From Rhabditoides inermis (lineage: Eukaryota > Nematoda > Chromadorea > Rhabditida > Rhabditidae), in contig CAWZYM010000326.1 of NCBI GenBank assembly GCA_963966185.1, positions 62,001-126,000 of the forward strand: a DNA stretch of 64,000 nucleotides. Reading direction: 5' to 3'. The position numbers and the translations under genes are program-made. Below are positions 19,133-33,751 of the stretch, one piece after another (positions within the stretch are counted from its first letter, which is position 1; each line of letters starts with the position of its first letter). The notes under the pieces are model-generated. The model ran no database searches. It saw only the letters and a list, made by a program, of their open reading frames with translations, and was not told the origin of the DNA.

Positions 19133-22100
19133 CTCCGTACGTGACACACGCTGTTTGAAAAAGAATTGTACATTCACACTCAATTAGTCTTTAATGGCAA
19201 AGGCGAAGACAACGAGTGAGCAAGAGGATCTTCGCGCAATGGTCATTGGCCGAATGTGACATGCTGGTCGAGTGGATAGCAATGTAGATCTCTCGAGTTA
19301 GCGACCTGGGTTCGAATCCCGCAAGAGATTTTTTTTGCAAAACTTGCATCCAGGACGATATGTATTGAGTTTCGACTTGAGCGGTATTCATGTATTCAAC
19401 AACATTGTCGACAGTCGAAAGCACACTGCCTTTCTCTCATTCTCGTAGCCACAACCTCTATCTGTCTTCCGCCTCTCTTTTATCTACCAAATCGCTCACC
19501 TATTTTTCGATCTTCAGCTCAGTATTACAGAATTTCCAATTACTCATATCTGCCGTTTGAGGTGAATCAGGAACGAACAAGGTGTCATACAAGTTTTTCT
19601 GAACGTTTGAAGTGTATATGATGCTCCGTACGTGACATACCGCGGTTTGAAAGAGAACTTTCACACTCAATTAGTCTTCAATAGCAAAGGCGAAGACAAC
19701 GAGTGAGCGAGAGGATCTTCGCGCAATGGTCATTGGCCGAATGTGACATGCTGGTAGAGTGGATAGCAATGTAGATGTCTCGAGTTAGCGACCCGGGTTC
19801 GAATCCCGCAAGAGATTTTTTTTTGCAAAACTTGCATTCATGACGATTTGTATCGAGTATCGACTGGTTTAAGCAGTATTCATGTATTCAACAACATTGT
19901 CGACAGTCGAAAGCACACTGCCTTTCTCTCACTCTCGTAGACACAACATCTGTCTGTCTTTCGCCTCTCTTTCTTCTACCAAATCGCCCACCTATTTTTC
20001 GATCTTCAGCTCAGTTTTACAGAATTTTCAATTACTCATATCTGCCGTTTGAGGTGAATCAGGAACGAACAAGGTGTCATAAAAGTATTCTGAACGTTTG
20101 AAGTGTATATGATGCTCCGTACGTGACATACGCTGTTTGAAAAAGAATTGTACATTCACACTCAATTAGTCTTTAATGGCAAAGGCGAAAACAACGAGTG
20201 AGCAAGAGGATCTTCGCGCAATGGTCATTGGATCAATGTGACATGCTGGTCGAGTGGATAGCAATGTGGATGTCTCGAGTTAGCGACCCGGGTTCGAATC
20301 CCGCAAGAATTTTTTTTGCAAAATCACATTCATGACGATATGTATTGATTATCGATTGGTTAAAGCAGTATTCATGTGTTCAACAACATTGTCGACAGTC
20401 GAAAGCACACTGCCTTTCTCTCATTCTCGTAGCCACAACCTCTGTCTGTCTTCCGCCTCTTTTTCTTCTACCAAATCGCCCACCTATTTTTCGTACTTCA
20501 GCTCAGTTTTACAGAATTTCCAATCACTCATATCTGCCGTTTGAGGTGAATCAGGAACGAACAAGGTGTCATAAAAGTATTCTGAACGTTTGAAGTGTAT
20601 ATGATGCTCCGTACGTGACATACGCTGTTTGAAAAAGAATTGTACATTCACACTCAATTAGTCTTTAATGGCAAAGGCGAAAACAACGAGTGAGCAAGAG
20701 GATCTTCGCGCAATGGTCATTGGATCAATGTGACATGCTGGTCGAGTGGATAGCAATGTGGATGTCTCGAGTTAGCGACCCGGGTTCGAATCCCGCAAGA
20801 ATTTTTTTTGCAAAATCACATTCATGACGATATGTATTGATTATCGATTGGTTAAAGCAGTATTCATGTGTTCAACAACATTGTCGACAGTCGAAAGCAC
20901 ACTGCCTTTCTCTCATTCTCGTAGCCACAACCTCTGTCTGTCTTCCGCCTCTTTTTCTTCTACCAAATCGCCCACCTATTTTTCGTACTTCAGCTCAGTT
21001 TTACAGAATTTCCAATCACTCATATCTGCCGTTTGAGGTGAATCAGGAACGAACAAGGTGTCATAAAAGTATTCTGAACGTTTGAAGTTTATATGATGCT
21101 CTGTACGTGACATACTGCTGTTTGAAAAAGAATTGTACATTCACACTCAATTAGTCTTTAATGGCAAAGGCGAAGACAACGAGTGAGCAAGAGGATCTTC
21201 GCGCAATGGTCATTGGACCAATGTGACATGCTGGTCGAGTGGATAGCATTGTAGATGTCTCGAGGGAGCGACCCGGGTTCGGATCCTACAAGAATTTTTT
21301 TTGCAAAACGCACATTCATGACGATTTGTATTGATTATCGATTGGTTGAAGCAGTATTCATGTGTTCAACAACAATGTCGACAGTCAAAAGCACACTGCC
21401 TTTCTCTCATTCTCGTAGCCACAACCTCTGTCTGCCTTCCGCCTCTCTTCTATCTACCAAATTGCTCACCTATTTTTCGATCTTCAGCTCAGTATTACAG
21501 AATTTCCAATTACTCATATCTGCCGTTTGAGGTGAATCAGGAACGAACAAGGTGTCATAAAAGTATTCTGAACGTTTGAAGTGTATATGATGCTCCGTAC
21601 GTGACACACGCTGTTTGAAAAAGAATTGTACATTCACACTCAATTAGTCTTTAATGGCAAAGGCGAAGACAACGAGTGAGCAAGAGGATCTTCGCGCAAT
21701 GGTCATTGGCCGAATGTGACATGCTGGTCGAGTGGATAGCAATGTAGATCTCTCGAGTTAGCGACCTGGGTTCGAATCCCGCAAGAGATTTTTTTTGCAA
21801 AACTTGCATCCAGGACGATATGTATTGAGTTTCGACTGGTTTGAGCGGTATTCATGTATTCAACAACATTGTCGACAGTCGAAAGCACACTGCCTTTCTC
21901 TCATTCTCGTAGCCACAACCTCTATCTGTCTTCCGCCTCTCTTCTATCTACCAAATCGCTCACCTATTTTTCGATCTTCAGCTCAGTATTACAGAATTTC
22001 CAATTACTCATATCTGCCGTTTGAGGTGAATCAGGAACGAACAAGGTGTCATACAAGTTTTTCTGAACGTTTGAAGTGTATATGATGCTCCGTACGTGAC

Positions 22101-24050
22101 ATACCGCGGTTTGAAAGAGAACTTTCACACTCAATTAGTCTTCAATAGCAAAGGCGAAGACAACGAGTGAGCGAGAGGATCTTCGCGCAATGGTCATTGG
22201 CCGAATGTGACATGCTGGTAGAGTGGATAGCAATGTAGATGTCTCGAGTTAGCGACCCGGGTTCGAATCCCGCAAGAGATTTTTTTTTGCAAAACTTGCA
22301 TTCATGACGATTTGTATCGAGTATCGACTGGTTTAAGCAGTATTCATGTATTCAACAACATTGTCGACAGTCGAAAGCACACTGCCTTTCTCTCACTCTC
22401 GTAGACACAACATCTGTCTGTCTTTCGCCTCTCTTTCTTCTACCAAATCGCCCACCTATTTTTCGATCTTCAGCTCAGTTTTACAGAATTTTCAATTACT
22501 CATATCTGCCGTTTGAGGTGAATCAGGAACGAACAAGGTGTCATAAAAGTATTCTGAACGTTTGAAGTGTATATGATGCTCCGTACGTGACATACGCTGT
22601 TTGAAAAAGAATTGTACATTCACACTCAATTAGTCTTTAATGGCAAAGGCAAAAACAACGAGTGAGCAAGAGGATCTTCGCGCAATGGTCATTGGATCAA
22701 TGTGACATGCTGGTCGAGTGGATAGCAATGTGGATGTCTCGAGTTAGCGACCCGGGTTCGAATCCCGCAAGAATTTTTTTTGCAAAATCACATTCATGAC
22801 GATATGTATTGATTATCGATTGGTTAAAGCAGTATTCATGTGTTCAACAACATTGTCGACAGTCGAAAGCACACTGCCTTTCTCTCATTCTCGTAGCCAC
22901 AACCTCTGTCTGTCTTCCGCCTCTTTTTCTTCTACCAAATCGCCCACCTATTTTTCGTACTTCAGCTCAGTTTTACAGAATTTCCAATCACTCATATCTG
23001 CCGTTTGAGGTGAATCAGGAACGAACAAGGTGTCATAAAAGTATTCTGAACGTTTGAAGTTTATATGATGCTCTGTACGTGACATACCGCTGTTTGAAAA
23101 GAACTTTCACACTCAATTAGTCTTTAATGGCAAAGGCGAAGACAACGAGTGAGCAAGAGGATCTTCGCGCAATGGTCATTGGACCAATGTGACATGCTGG
23201 TCGAGTGGATAGCATTGTAGATGTCTCGAGGGAGCGACCCGGGTTCGGATCCTACAAGAATTTTTTTTGCAAAACGCACATTCATGACGATTTGTATTGA
23301 TTATCGATTGGTTGAAGCAGTATTCATGTGTTCAACAACAATGTCGACAGTCAAAAGCACACTGTCTTTCTTTCACTCTCGTAGCCACAACCTCTGTCTG
23401 TCTTCCGCCTCTTTTTCTTCTACCAAATCGCCCACCTATTTTTCGATCTTCAGCTCAGTTTTACAGAATTTCCGATTACTCATATCTGCCGTTTGAGGTG
23501 AATCAGGAACGAACAAGGTGTCATAAAAGTATTCTGAACGTTTGAAGTGTATATGATGCTCCGTACGTGACATACCGCTGTTTGAAAGAGAACTTTCACA
23601 CTCAATTAGTGTTCAATGGCAAAGGCGAAGACAACGAGTGAGCAAGAGGATCTTCGCGCAATGGTCATTGGACCAACGTGACATGCTGGTCGAGTGGATA
23701 GCATTTTAGATGTCTCGAGTTAGCGACCCGGGTTCGAATCCCGCAAGAGATTTTTTTTGCAAAATCACATTCATGACGATATGTATGGAGTACCGATTGG
23801 TTGAAGCAGTACTCATGTATTCAACAACATTGTCGACAGTCGAAAGCACACTGCCTTTCTCTCATTCTCGTAGCCACAACCTCTGTCTGTCTTCGGCCTC
23901 TCTTCCATCTACCAAATTGCTCACCTATTTTTCGATCTTCAGCTCAGTATTACAGAATTTCCAATTACTCATATCTGCCGTTTGAGGTGAATCAGGAACG
24001 AACAAGGCGTCATAAAAGTATTCTGAACGTTTGAAGTGTATATGATGCTC
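19133..24050 (+). repeat. higher-order repeat, period about 2460 bases (five units)
   Basis: The unit variant with GTGACACACGCTG and CCAGGACGATATG recurs at about 19133, 21593 and 24050, with the same ordered variants between. The variants at 20332 and 20824 are an extra near-identical 492-base tandem pair. Confidence 0.75.
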
Positions 24051-27000
24051 CGTACGTGACACACGCTGTTTGAAAAAGAATTGTACATTCACACTCAATT
24101 AGTCTTTAATGGCAAAGGCGAAGACAACGAGTGAGCAAGAGGATCTTCGCGCAATGGTCATTGGCCGAATGTGACATGCTGGTCGAGTGGATAGCAATGT
24201 ATATCTCTCGAGTTAGCGACCTGGGTTCGAATCCAGCAAGAGATTTTTTTTGCAAAACTTGCATCCAGGACGATATGTATTGAGTTTCGACTGGTTTGAG
24301 CGGTATTCATGTATTCAACAACATTGTCGACAGTCGAAAGCACACTGCCTTTCTCTCATTCTCGTAGCCACAACCTCTATCTGTCTTCCGCCTCTCTTCT
24401 ATCTACCAAATCGCTCACCTATTTTTCGATCTTCAGCTCAGTACTACAGAATTTCCAATTACTCATATCTGCCGTTTGAGGTGAATCAGGAACGAACAAG
24501 GTGTCATGAAAGTATTCTGAACGTTTGAAGTGTATATGATGCTCCGTACGTGACATACCGCTGTTTGAAAGAGAACTTTCACACTCAATTAGTCTTCAAT
24601 GGCTAAGACGAAGACAACGAGTGAGCAAGAGGATCTTCGCGCAATGGTCATTGGACCAATGTGACATGCTGGTCGAGTGGATAGCATTGTAGATGTCTCG
24701 AGTTAGCGACCCGGGTTCGACGCCCGCAAGAAATTTTTTTGCAAAATCACATTCATGACAGTCTGTATTGATTATCGATTGGTTGAAGCAGTATTCATGT
24801 ATTCAACAAGATTGTCGACAGTCGAAAGCACACTGCCTTTCTCTCACTCTCTTAGCCTCAACCTCTGTCTGTCTTCCGCCTCTCTTTCTTTCACCAAATC
24901 GCCCACCTATTTTTCGATCTTCAGCTCAGTATTTCAGAAATTCCAATTACTCATATCTGCCGTTTGAGGTGAATCAGGAACGAACAAGGTGTCATAAAAG
25001 TATTCTGAACGTTTGAAGTGTATATGATGCTCCGTACGTGACATACCGCTGTTTGAAAGAGAACTTTCACACTCAATTAGTCTTTAATGGCAAAGGCGAA
25101 GACAACGAGTGAGCAAGAGGATCTTCGCGCAATGGTCATTGGACCAATGTGACATGCTGGTCGAGTGGATAGCATTGTAGATGTCTCGAGGGAGCGACCC
25201 GGGTTCGGATCCTACAAGAATTTTTTTTGCAAAACGCACATTCATGACGATTTGTATTGATTATCGATTGGTTGAAGCAGTATTCATGTGTTCAACAACA
25301 ATGTCGACAGTCAAAAGCACACTGTCTTTCTTTCACTCTCGTAGCCACAACCTCTGTCTGTCTTCCGCCTCTTTTTCTTCTACCAAATCGCCCACCTATT
25401 TTTCGATCTTCAGCTCAGTTTTACAGAATTTCCGATTACTCATATCTGCCGTTTGAGGTGAATCAGGAACGAACAAGGTGTCATAAAAGTATTCTGAACG
25501 TTTGAAGTGTATATGATGCTCCGTACGTGACATACCGCTGTTTGAAAGAGAACTTTCACACTCAATTAGTGTTCAATGGCAAAGGCGAAGACAACGAGTG
25601 AGCAAGAGGATCTTCGCGCAATGGTCATTGGACCAACGTGACATGCTGGTCGAGTGGATAGCATTTTAGATGTCTCGAGTTAGCGACCCGGGTTCGAATC
25701 CCGCAAGAGATTTTTTTTGCAAAATCACATTCATGACGATATGTATGGAGTACCGATTGGTTGAAGCAGTACTCATGTATTCAACAACATTGTCGACAGT
25801 CGAAAGCACACTGCCTTTCTCTCATTCTCGTAGCCACAACCTCTGTCTGTCTTCGGCCTCTCTTCCATCTACCAAATTGCTCACCTATTTTTCGATCTTC
25901 AGCTCAGTATTACAGAATTTCCAATTACTCATATCTGCCGTTTGAGGTGAATCAGGAACGAACAAGGTGTCATAAAAGTATTCTGAACGTTTGAAGTGTA
26001 TATGATGCTCCGTACGTGACACACGCTGTTTGAAAAAGAATTGTACATTCACACTCAATTAGTCTTTAATGGCAAAGGCGAAGACAACGAGTGAGCAAGA
26101 GGATCTTCGCGCAATGGTCATTGGCCGAATGTGACATGCTGGTCGAGTGGATAGCAATGTATATCTCTCGAGTTAGCGACCTGGGTTCGAATCCAGCAAG
26201 AGATTTTTTTTGCAAAACTTGCATCCAGGACGATATGTATTGAGTTTCGACTGGTTTGAGCGGTATTCATGTATTCAACAACATTGTCGACAGTCGAAAG
26301 CACACTGCCTTTCTCTCATTCTCGTAGCCACAACCTCTGTCTGTCTTCGGCCTCTCTTCCATCTACCAAATTGCTCACCTATTTTTCGATCTTCAGCTCA
26401 GTATTACAGAATTTCCAATTACTCATATCTGCCGTTTGAGGTGAATCAGGAACGAACAAGGTGTCATGAAAGTATTCTGAACGTTTGAAGTGTATATGAT
26501 GCTCCGTACGTGACATACCGCTGTTTGAAAGAGAACTTTCACACTCAATTAGTCTTCAATGGCTAAGACGAAGACAACGAGTGAGCAAGAGGATCTTCGC
26601 GCAATGGTCATTGGACCAATGTGACATGCTGGTCGAGTGGATAGCATTGTAGATGTCTCGAGTTAGCGACCCGGGTTCGACGCCCGCAAGAAATTTTTTT
26701 GCAAAATCACATTCATGACAGTCTGTATTGATTATCGATTGGTTGAAGCAGTATTCATGTATTCAACAAGATTGTCGACAGTCGAAAGCACACTGCCTTT
26801 CTCTCACTCTCTTAGCCTCAACCTCTGTCTGTCTTCCGCCTCTCTTTCTTTCACCAAATCGCCCACCTATTTTTCGATCTTCAGCTCAGTATTTCAGAAA
26901 TTCCAATTACTCATATCTGCCGTTTGAGGTGAATCAGGAACGAACAAGGTGTCATAAAAGTATTCTGAACGTTTGAAGTGTATATGATGCTCCGTACGTG

Positions 27001-27140
27001 ACATACCGCTGTTTGAAAGAGAACTTTCACACTCAATTAGTCTTCAATGGCAAAGGCCTTTCTCTCACTCTCGTAGACACAACATCGGTCTGTCTTCCGC
27101 CTCTCGTTTTTCTACCAAATCGCCCACCTATTTTTTCGAT
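23221..27140 (+). repeat. higher-order repeat, period 1960 bases (four units), two copies
   Basis: Four successive unit variants starting near 23221, 23710, 24158 and 24755 recur in order at 25181, 25670, 26118 and 26715, nearly base for base. Confidence 0.85.
27058..27058 (+). repeat. deleted satellite unit, type 1 junction (copy 1)
   Basis: GGCAAAGGC is joined directly to CTTTCTCTCACTC, skipping about 223 bases including the whole tRNA-like module. Confidence 0.9.
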
Positions 27141-27814
27141 CTTGAGCTCAGTATTACAGAGTTTCCAATTACTCATATCTGCCGTTTGAGGTGAATCAGG
27201 AACGAACAAGGTGTCATGAAAGTATTCTGAACGTTTGAAGTTTATATGATGCTCCGTACGTGACATACCGCTGTTTGAAAGAAAACTTTCACACTCAATT
27301 AGTCTTCAATGTTCAATGGCAAAGGCGAAGACAACGAGTGAGCGAGAGGATCTTCGCGCGATGGTCATTGGACCAATGTGACATGCTGGTCGAGTGGATA
27401 GCATTGTAGATGTCTCGAGTTAGCGACCCGGGTTCGACGCCCGCAAGAAATTTTTTTGCAAAATCACATTCATGACAGTCTGTATTGATTATCGATTGGT
27501 TGAAGCAGTATTCATGTATTCAACAAGATTGTCGACAGTCGAAAGCACACTGCCTTTCTCTCACTCTCTTAGCCTCAACCTCTGTCTGTCTTCCGCCTCT
27601 CTTTCTTTCACCAAATCGCCCACCTATTTTTCGATCTTCAGCTCAGTATTTCAGAAATTCCAATTACTCATATCTGCCGTTTGAGGTGAATCAGGAACGA
27701 ACAAGGTGTCATAAAAGTATTCTGAACGTTTGAAGTGTATATGATGCTCCGTACGTGACATACCGCTGTTTGAAAGAGAACTTTCACACTCAATTAGTCT
27801 TCAATGGCAAAGGC

Positions 27815-27815
27815 C
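27815..27815 (+). repeat. deleted satellite unit, type 1 junction (copy 2)
   Basis: Same junction, 757 bases after the first. Confidence 0.9.
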
Positions 27816-30800
27816 TTTCTCTCACTCTCGTAGACACAACATCGGTCTGTCTTCCGCCTCTCGTTTTTCTACCAAATCGCCCACCTATTTTTTCGATCTT
27901 GAGCTCAGTATTACAGAGTTTCCAATTACTCATATCTGCCGTTTGAGGTGAATCAGGAACGAACAAGGTGTCATAAAAGTATTCTGAACGTTTGAAGTGT
28001 ATATGATGCTCCGTACGTGACATACCGCTGTTTGAAAGAAAACTTTCACACTCAATTAGTCTTCAATGTTCAATGGCAAAGGCGAAGACAACGAGTGAGC
28101 GAGAGGATCTTCGCGCGATGGTCATTGGACCAACGTGACATGCTGGTCGAGTGGATAGCATTGTAGATGTCTCGAGGTAGCGACCCGGGTTCGGATCCTG
28201 CAAGAATTTTTTTGCAAAATCACATTCATGACGATATGTATTGATTATCGATTGGTTAAAGCAGTATTCATGTGTTCAACAACATTGTCGACAGTCGAAA
28301 GCACACTGCCTTTCTCTCACTCTCGTAGCCACAACCTCTGTCTGTCTTCCGCCTCTTTTTCTTCTACCAAATCGCCCACCTGTTTTTCGTACTTCAGCTC
28401 AGTTTTACAGAATTTCCAATCACTCATATCTGCCGTTTGAGGTGAATCAGGAACGAACAAGGTGTCATAAAAGTATTCTGAACGTTTGAAGTTTATATGA
28501 TGCTCTGTACGTGACATACTGCTGTTTGAAAAAGAATTGTACATTCACACTCAATTAGTCTTTAATGGCAAAGGCGAAGACAACGAGTGAGCGAGAGGAT
28601 CTTCGCGCAATGGTCATTGGACCAATGTGACATGCTGGTCGAGTGGATAGCATTGTAGATGTCTCGAGGGAGCGACCCGGGTTCGGATCCTACGAGAATT
28701 TTTTTTGCAAAACTCACATTCATGACGATTTGTATTGATTATCGATTGGTTAAAGCAGTAGTCATGTGTTCAACAACAATGTCGACAGTCGAAAGCACAC
28801 TGCCTTTCTTTCACTCTCGTAGCCACAACCTCTGTCTGTCTTCCGCCTCTTTCTCTTCTACCAAATCGCCCACCTATTTTTCGATCTTCAGCTCAGTTTC
28901 ACAGAATTTCCAATTACTCATATCTGCCGTTTGAGGTGAATCAGGAACGAACAAGGTGTCATAAAAGTATTCTGAACGTTTGAAGTGTATATGATGCTCC
29001 GTACGTGACATGCGCTGTTTGAAAAAGAACTGTACATTCACACTCAATTAGTCTTTAATGGCAAAGGCGAAGACAACGAGTGAGCAAGAGGATCTTCGCG
29101 CAATGGTCATTGGACCAACGTGACATGCTGGTCAAGTGGATAGCATTTTAGATGTCTCGATTTAGCGACCCGGGTTCGAATCCCGCAAGAGATTTTTCTT
29201 GCAAAACTCACATTCATGACGATCTGTTTTGAGTACCGATTGGTTGAAGCAGTACTCATGTATTCAACAACATTGTCGACAGTCGAAAGCACACTGCCTT
29301 TCTCTCACTCTCGTAGCCACAACCTCTGTCTGTCTTCCGCCTCTTTTTCTTCTACCAAATCGCCCACTTATTTTTCGATCTTCAGCTCAGTTTTACAGAT
29401 TTCCCAATTACTCATATCTGCCGTTTGAGGTGAATCAGGAACGAACAAGGTGTCATAAAAGTATTCTGAACATTTGAAGTTTGTATGAAGCTCCGTACGT
29501 GACATACCGCGGTTTGAAAGAGAACTTTCACACTCAATTAGTCTTCAATAGCAAAGGCGAAGACAACGAGTGAGCGAGAGGATCTTCGCGCAATGGTCAT
29601 TGGCTCAATGTGACATGCTGGTCGAGTGGATAGCATTGTAGATGTCTCGAGTTAGCGACCCGGGTTCGAATCCCGCAAGAGATTTTTTTTGCAAAATCAC
29701 ATTCATGACGATATGTATTGAGTACCGATTGGTTGAAGCAGTACTCATGTATTCAACAACTTTGTCGACAGTCGAAAGCACACTGCCTTTCTCTCACTCT
29801 CGTAGACACAACATCTGTCTGTCTTTCGCCTCTCTTTCTTCTACCAAATCGCCCACCTATTTTTCGATCTTCAGCTCAGTTTTACAGAATTTTCAATTAC
29901 TCATATCTGCCGTTTGAGGTGAATCAGGAACGAACAAGGTGTCATAAAAGTATTCTGAACGTTTGAAGTGTATATGATGCTCCGTACGTGACATACGCTG
30001 TTTGAAAAAGAATTGTACATTCACACTCAATTAGTCTTTAATGGCAAAGGCGAAAACAACGAGTGAGCAAGAGGATCTTCGCGCAATGGTCATTGGACCA
30101 ATGTGACATGCTGGTCGAGTGGATAGCATTGTAGATGTCTCGAGGGAGCGACCCGGGTTCGGATCCTACAAGAATTTTTTTTGCAAAACGCACATTCATG
30201 ACGATTTGTATTGATTATCGATTGGTTGAAGCAGTATTCATGTGTTCAACAACAATGTCGACAGTCAAAAGCACACTGTCTTTCTTTCACTCTCGTAGCC
30301 ACAACCTCTGTCTGTCTTCCGCCTCTCTTCTATCTACCAAATTGCTCACCTATTTTTCGATCTTCAGCTCAGTATTACAGAATTTCCAATTACTCATATC
30401 TGCCGTTTGAGGTGAATCAGGAACGAACAAGGTGTCATAAAAGTATTCTGAACGTTTGAAGTGTATATAATGCTCCGTACGTGACACACGCTGTTTGAAA
30501 AAGAATTGTACATTCACACTCAATTAGTCTTTAATGGCAAAGGCGAAGACAACGAGTGAGCAAGAGGATCTTCGCGCAATGGTCATTGGCCGAATGTGAC
30601 ATGTTGGTCGAGTGGATAGCAATGTATATCTCTCGAGTTAGCGACCTGGGTTCGAATCCAGCAAGAGATTTTTTTTGCAAAACTTGCATCCAGGACGATA
30701 TGTATTGAGTTTCGACTGGTTTGAGCGGTATTCATGTATTCAACAACATTGTCGACAGTCGAAAGCACACTGCCTTTCTCTCATTCTCGTAGCCACAACC

Positions 30801-31523
30801 TCTATCTGTCTTCCGCCTCTCTTCTATCTACCAAATCGCTCACCTATTTTTCGATCTTCAGCTCAGTACTACAGAATTTCCAATTACTCATATCTGCCGT
30901 TTGAGGTGAATCAGGAACGAACAAGGTGTCATACAAGTTTTTCTGAACGTTTGAAGTGTATATGATGCTCCGTACGTGACATACCGCTGTTTGAAAGAGA
31001 ACTTTCACACTCAATTAGTCTTCAATGGCTAAGACGAAGACAACGAGTGAGCAAGAGGATCTTCGCGCAATGGTCATTGGACCAATGTGACATGCTGGTC
31101 GAGTGGATAGCATTGTAGATGTCTCGAGTTAGCGACCCGGGTTCGAATCCCGCAAGAAATTTTTTTGCAAAATCACATTCATGACAGTCTGTATTGATTA
31201 TCGATTGGTTGAAGCAGTATTCATGTATTCAACAAGATTGTTGACAGTCGAAAGCACACTGCCTTTCTCTCACTCTCTTAGCCTCAACCTCTGTCTGTCT
31301 TCCGCCTCTCTTTCTTTCACCAAATCGCCCACCTATTTTTCGATCTTCAGCTCAGTATTTCAGAAATTCCAATTACTCATATCTGCCGTTTGAGGTGAAT
31401 CAGGAACGAACAAGGTGTCATAAAAGTATTCTGAACGTTTGAAGTGTATATGATGCTCCGTACGTGACATACCGCTGTTTGAAAGAGAACTTTCACACTC
31501 AATTAGTCTTCAATGGCAAAGGC

Positions 31524-31524
31524 C
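31524..31524 (+). repeat. deleted satellite unit, type 1 junction (copy 3)
   Basis: Same junction; no A box, B box or T run in this unit. Confidence 0.88.
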
Positions 31525-33750
31525 TTTCTCTCACTCTCGTAGACACAACATCGGTCTGTCTTCCGCCTCTCGTTTTTCTACCAAATCGCCCACCTATTTT
31601 TTCGATCTTGAGCTCAGTATTACAGAGTTTCCAATTACTCATATCTGCCGTTTGAGGTGAATCAGGAACAAACAAGGTGTCATAAAAGTATTCTGAACGT
31701 TTGAAGTTTATATGATGCTCCGTACGTGACATACCGCTGTTTGAAAGAAAACTTTCACACTCAATTAGTCTTCAATGTTCAATGGCAAAGGCGAAGACAA
31801 CGAGTGAGCGAGAGGATCTTCGCGCGATGGTCATTGGACCAACGTGACATGCTGGTCGAGTGGATAGCATTGTAGATGTCTCGAGGTAGCGACCCGGGTT
31901 CGGATCCTGCAAGAATTTTTTTGCAAAATCACATTCATGACGATATGTATTGATTATCGATTGGTTAAAGCAGTATTCATGTGTTCAACAACATTGTCGA
32001 CAGTCGAAAGCACACTGCCTTTCTCTCACTCTCGTAGCCACAACCTCTGTCTGTCTTCCGCCTCTTTCTCTTCTACCAAATCGCCCACCTATTTTTCGAT
32101 CTTCAGCTCAGTTTCACAGAATTTCCAATTACTCATATCTGCCGTTTGAGGTGAATCAGGAACGAACAAGGTGTCATAAAAGTATTCTGAACGTTTGAAG
32201 TTTGTATGAAGCTCCGTACGTGACATACCGCGGTTTGAAAGAGAACTTTCACACTCAATTAGTCTTCAATAGCAAAGGCGAAGACAACGAGTGAGCGAGA
32301 GGATCTTCGCGCAATGGTCATTGGCCCAATGTGACATGCTGGTCGAGTGGATAGCATTGTAGATGTCTCGAGTTAGCGACCCGGGTTCGAATCCCGCAAG
32401 AGATTTTTTTTTTGCAAAATCACATTCATGACGATATGTATTGAGTACCGATTGGTTGAAGCAGTACTCATGTATTCAACAACTTTGTCGACAGTCGAAA
32501 GCACACTGCCTTTCTCTCACTCTCGTAGACACAACATCTGTCTGTCTTTCGCCTCTCTTCTATCTACCAAATTGCTCACCTATTTTTCGATCTTCAGCTC
32601 AGTATTACAGAATTTCCAATTACTCATATCTGCCGTTTGAGGTGAATCAGGAACGAACAAGATGTCATAAAAGTATTCTGAACGTTTGAAGTGTATATGA
32701 TGCTCCGTACGTGACATACCGCTGTTTGAAAGAGAACTTTCACACTCAATTAGTCTTTAATGGCAAAGGCGAAGACAACGAGTGAGCAAGAGGATCTTCG
32801 CGCAATGGTCATTGGCCGAATGTGACAAGCTGGTCGAGTGGATAGCAATGTATATCTCTCGAGTTAGCGACCTGGGTTCGAATCCAGCAAGAGATTTTTT
32901 TTTGCAAAACTTGCATCCAGGACGATATGTATTGAGTTTCGACTGGTTTGAGCGGTATTCATGTATTCAACAACATTGTCGACAGTCGAAAGCACACTGC
33001 CTTTCTCTCATTCTCGTAGCCACAACCTCTATCTGTCTTCCGCCTCTCTTCTATCTACCAAATCGCTCACCTATTTTTCGATCTTCAGCTCAGTACTACA
33101 GAATTTCCAATTACTCATATCTGCCGTTTGAGGTGAATCAGGAACGAACAAGGTGTCATACAAGTTTTTCTGAACGTTTGAAGTGTATATGATGCTCCGT
33201 ACGTGACATACCGCTGTTTGAAAGAGAACTTTCACACTCAATTAGTCTTCAATGGCTAAGACGAAGACAACGAGTGAGCAAGAGGATCTTCGCGCAATGG
33301 TCATTGGACCAATGTGACATGCTGGTCGAGTGGATAGCATTGTAGATGTCTCGAGTTAGCGACCCGGGTTCGAATCCCGCAAGAAATTTTTTTGCAAAAT
33401 CACATTCATGACAGTCTGTATTGATTATCGATTGGTTGAAGCAGTATTCATGTATTCAACAAGATTGTCGACAGTCGAAAGCACACTGCCTTTCTCTCAC
33501 TCTCTTAGCCTCAACCTCTGTCTGTCTTCCGCCTCTCTTTCTTTCACCAAATCGCCCACCTATTTTTCGATCTTCAGCTCAGTATTTCAGAAATTCCAAT
33601 TACTCATATCTGCCGTTTGAGGTGAATCAGGAACGAACAAGGTGTCATAAAAGTATTCTGAACGTTTGAAGTGTATATGATGCTCCGTACGTGACATACC
33701 GCTGTTTGAAAGAGAACTTTCACACTCAATTAGTCTTCAATGGCAAAGGC

Positions 33751-33751
33751 C
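33751..33751 (+). repeat. deleted satellite unit, type 1 junction (copy 4)
   Basis: Same junction as at 27058. Confidence 0.88.

Larger units (their letters stand above)
26715..28228 (+). repeat. 757-base higher-order repeat (full unit plus deleted unit), two copies
   Basis: A full 490-base unit followed by a 267-base deleted unit is present twice in direct succession (26715 and 27472). The same pair recurs at 31181, 33408 and 35147. Confidence 0.85.
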
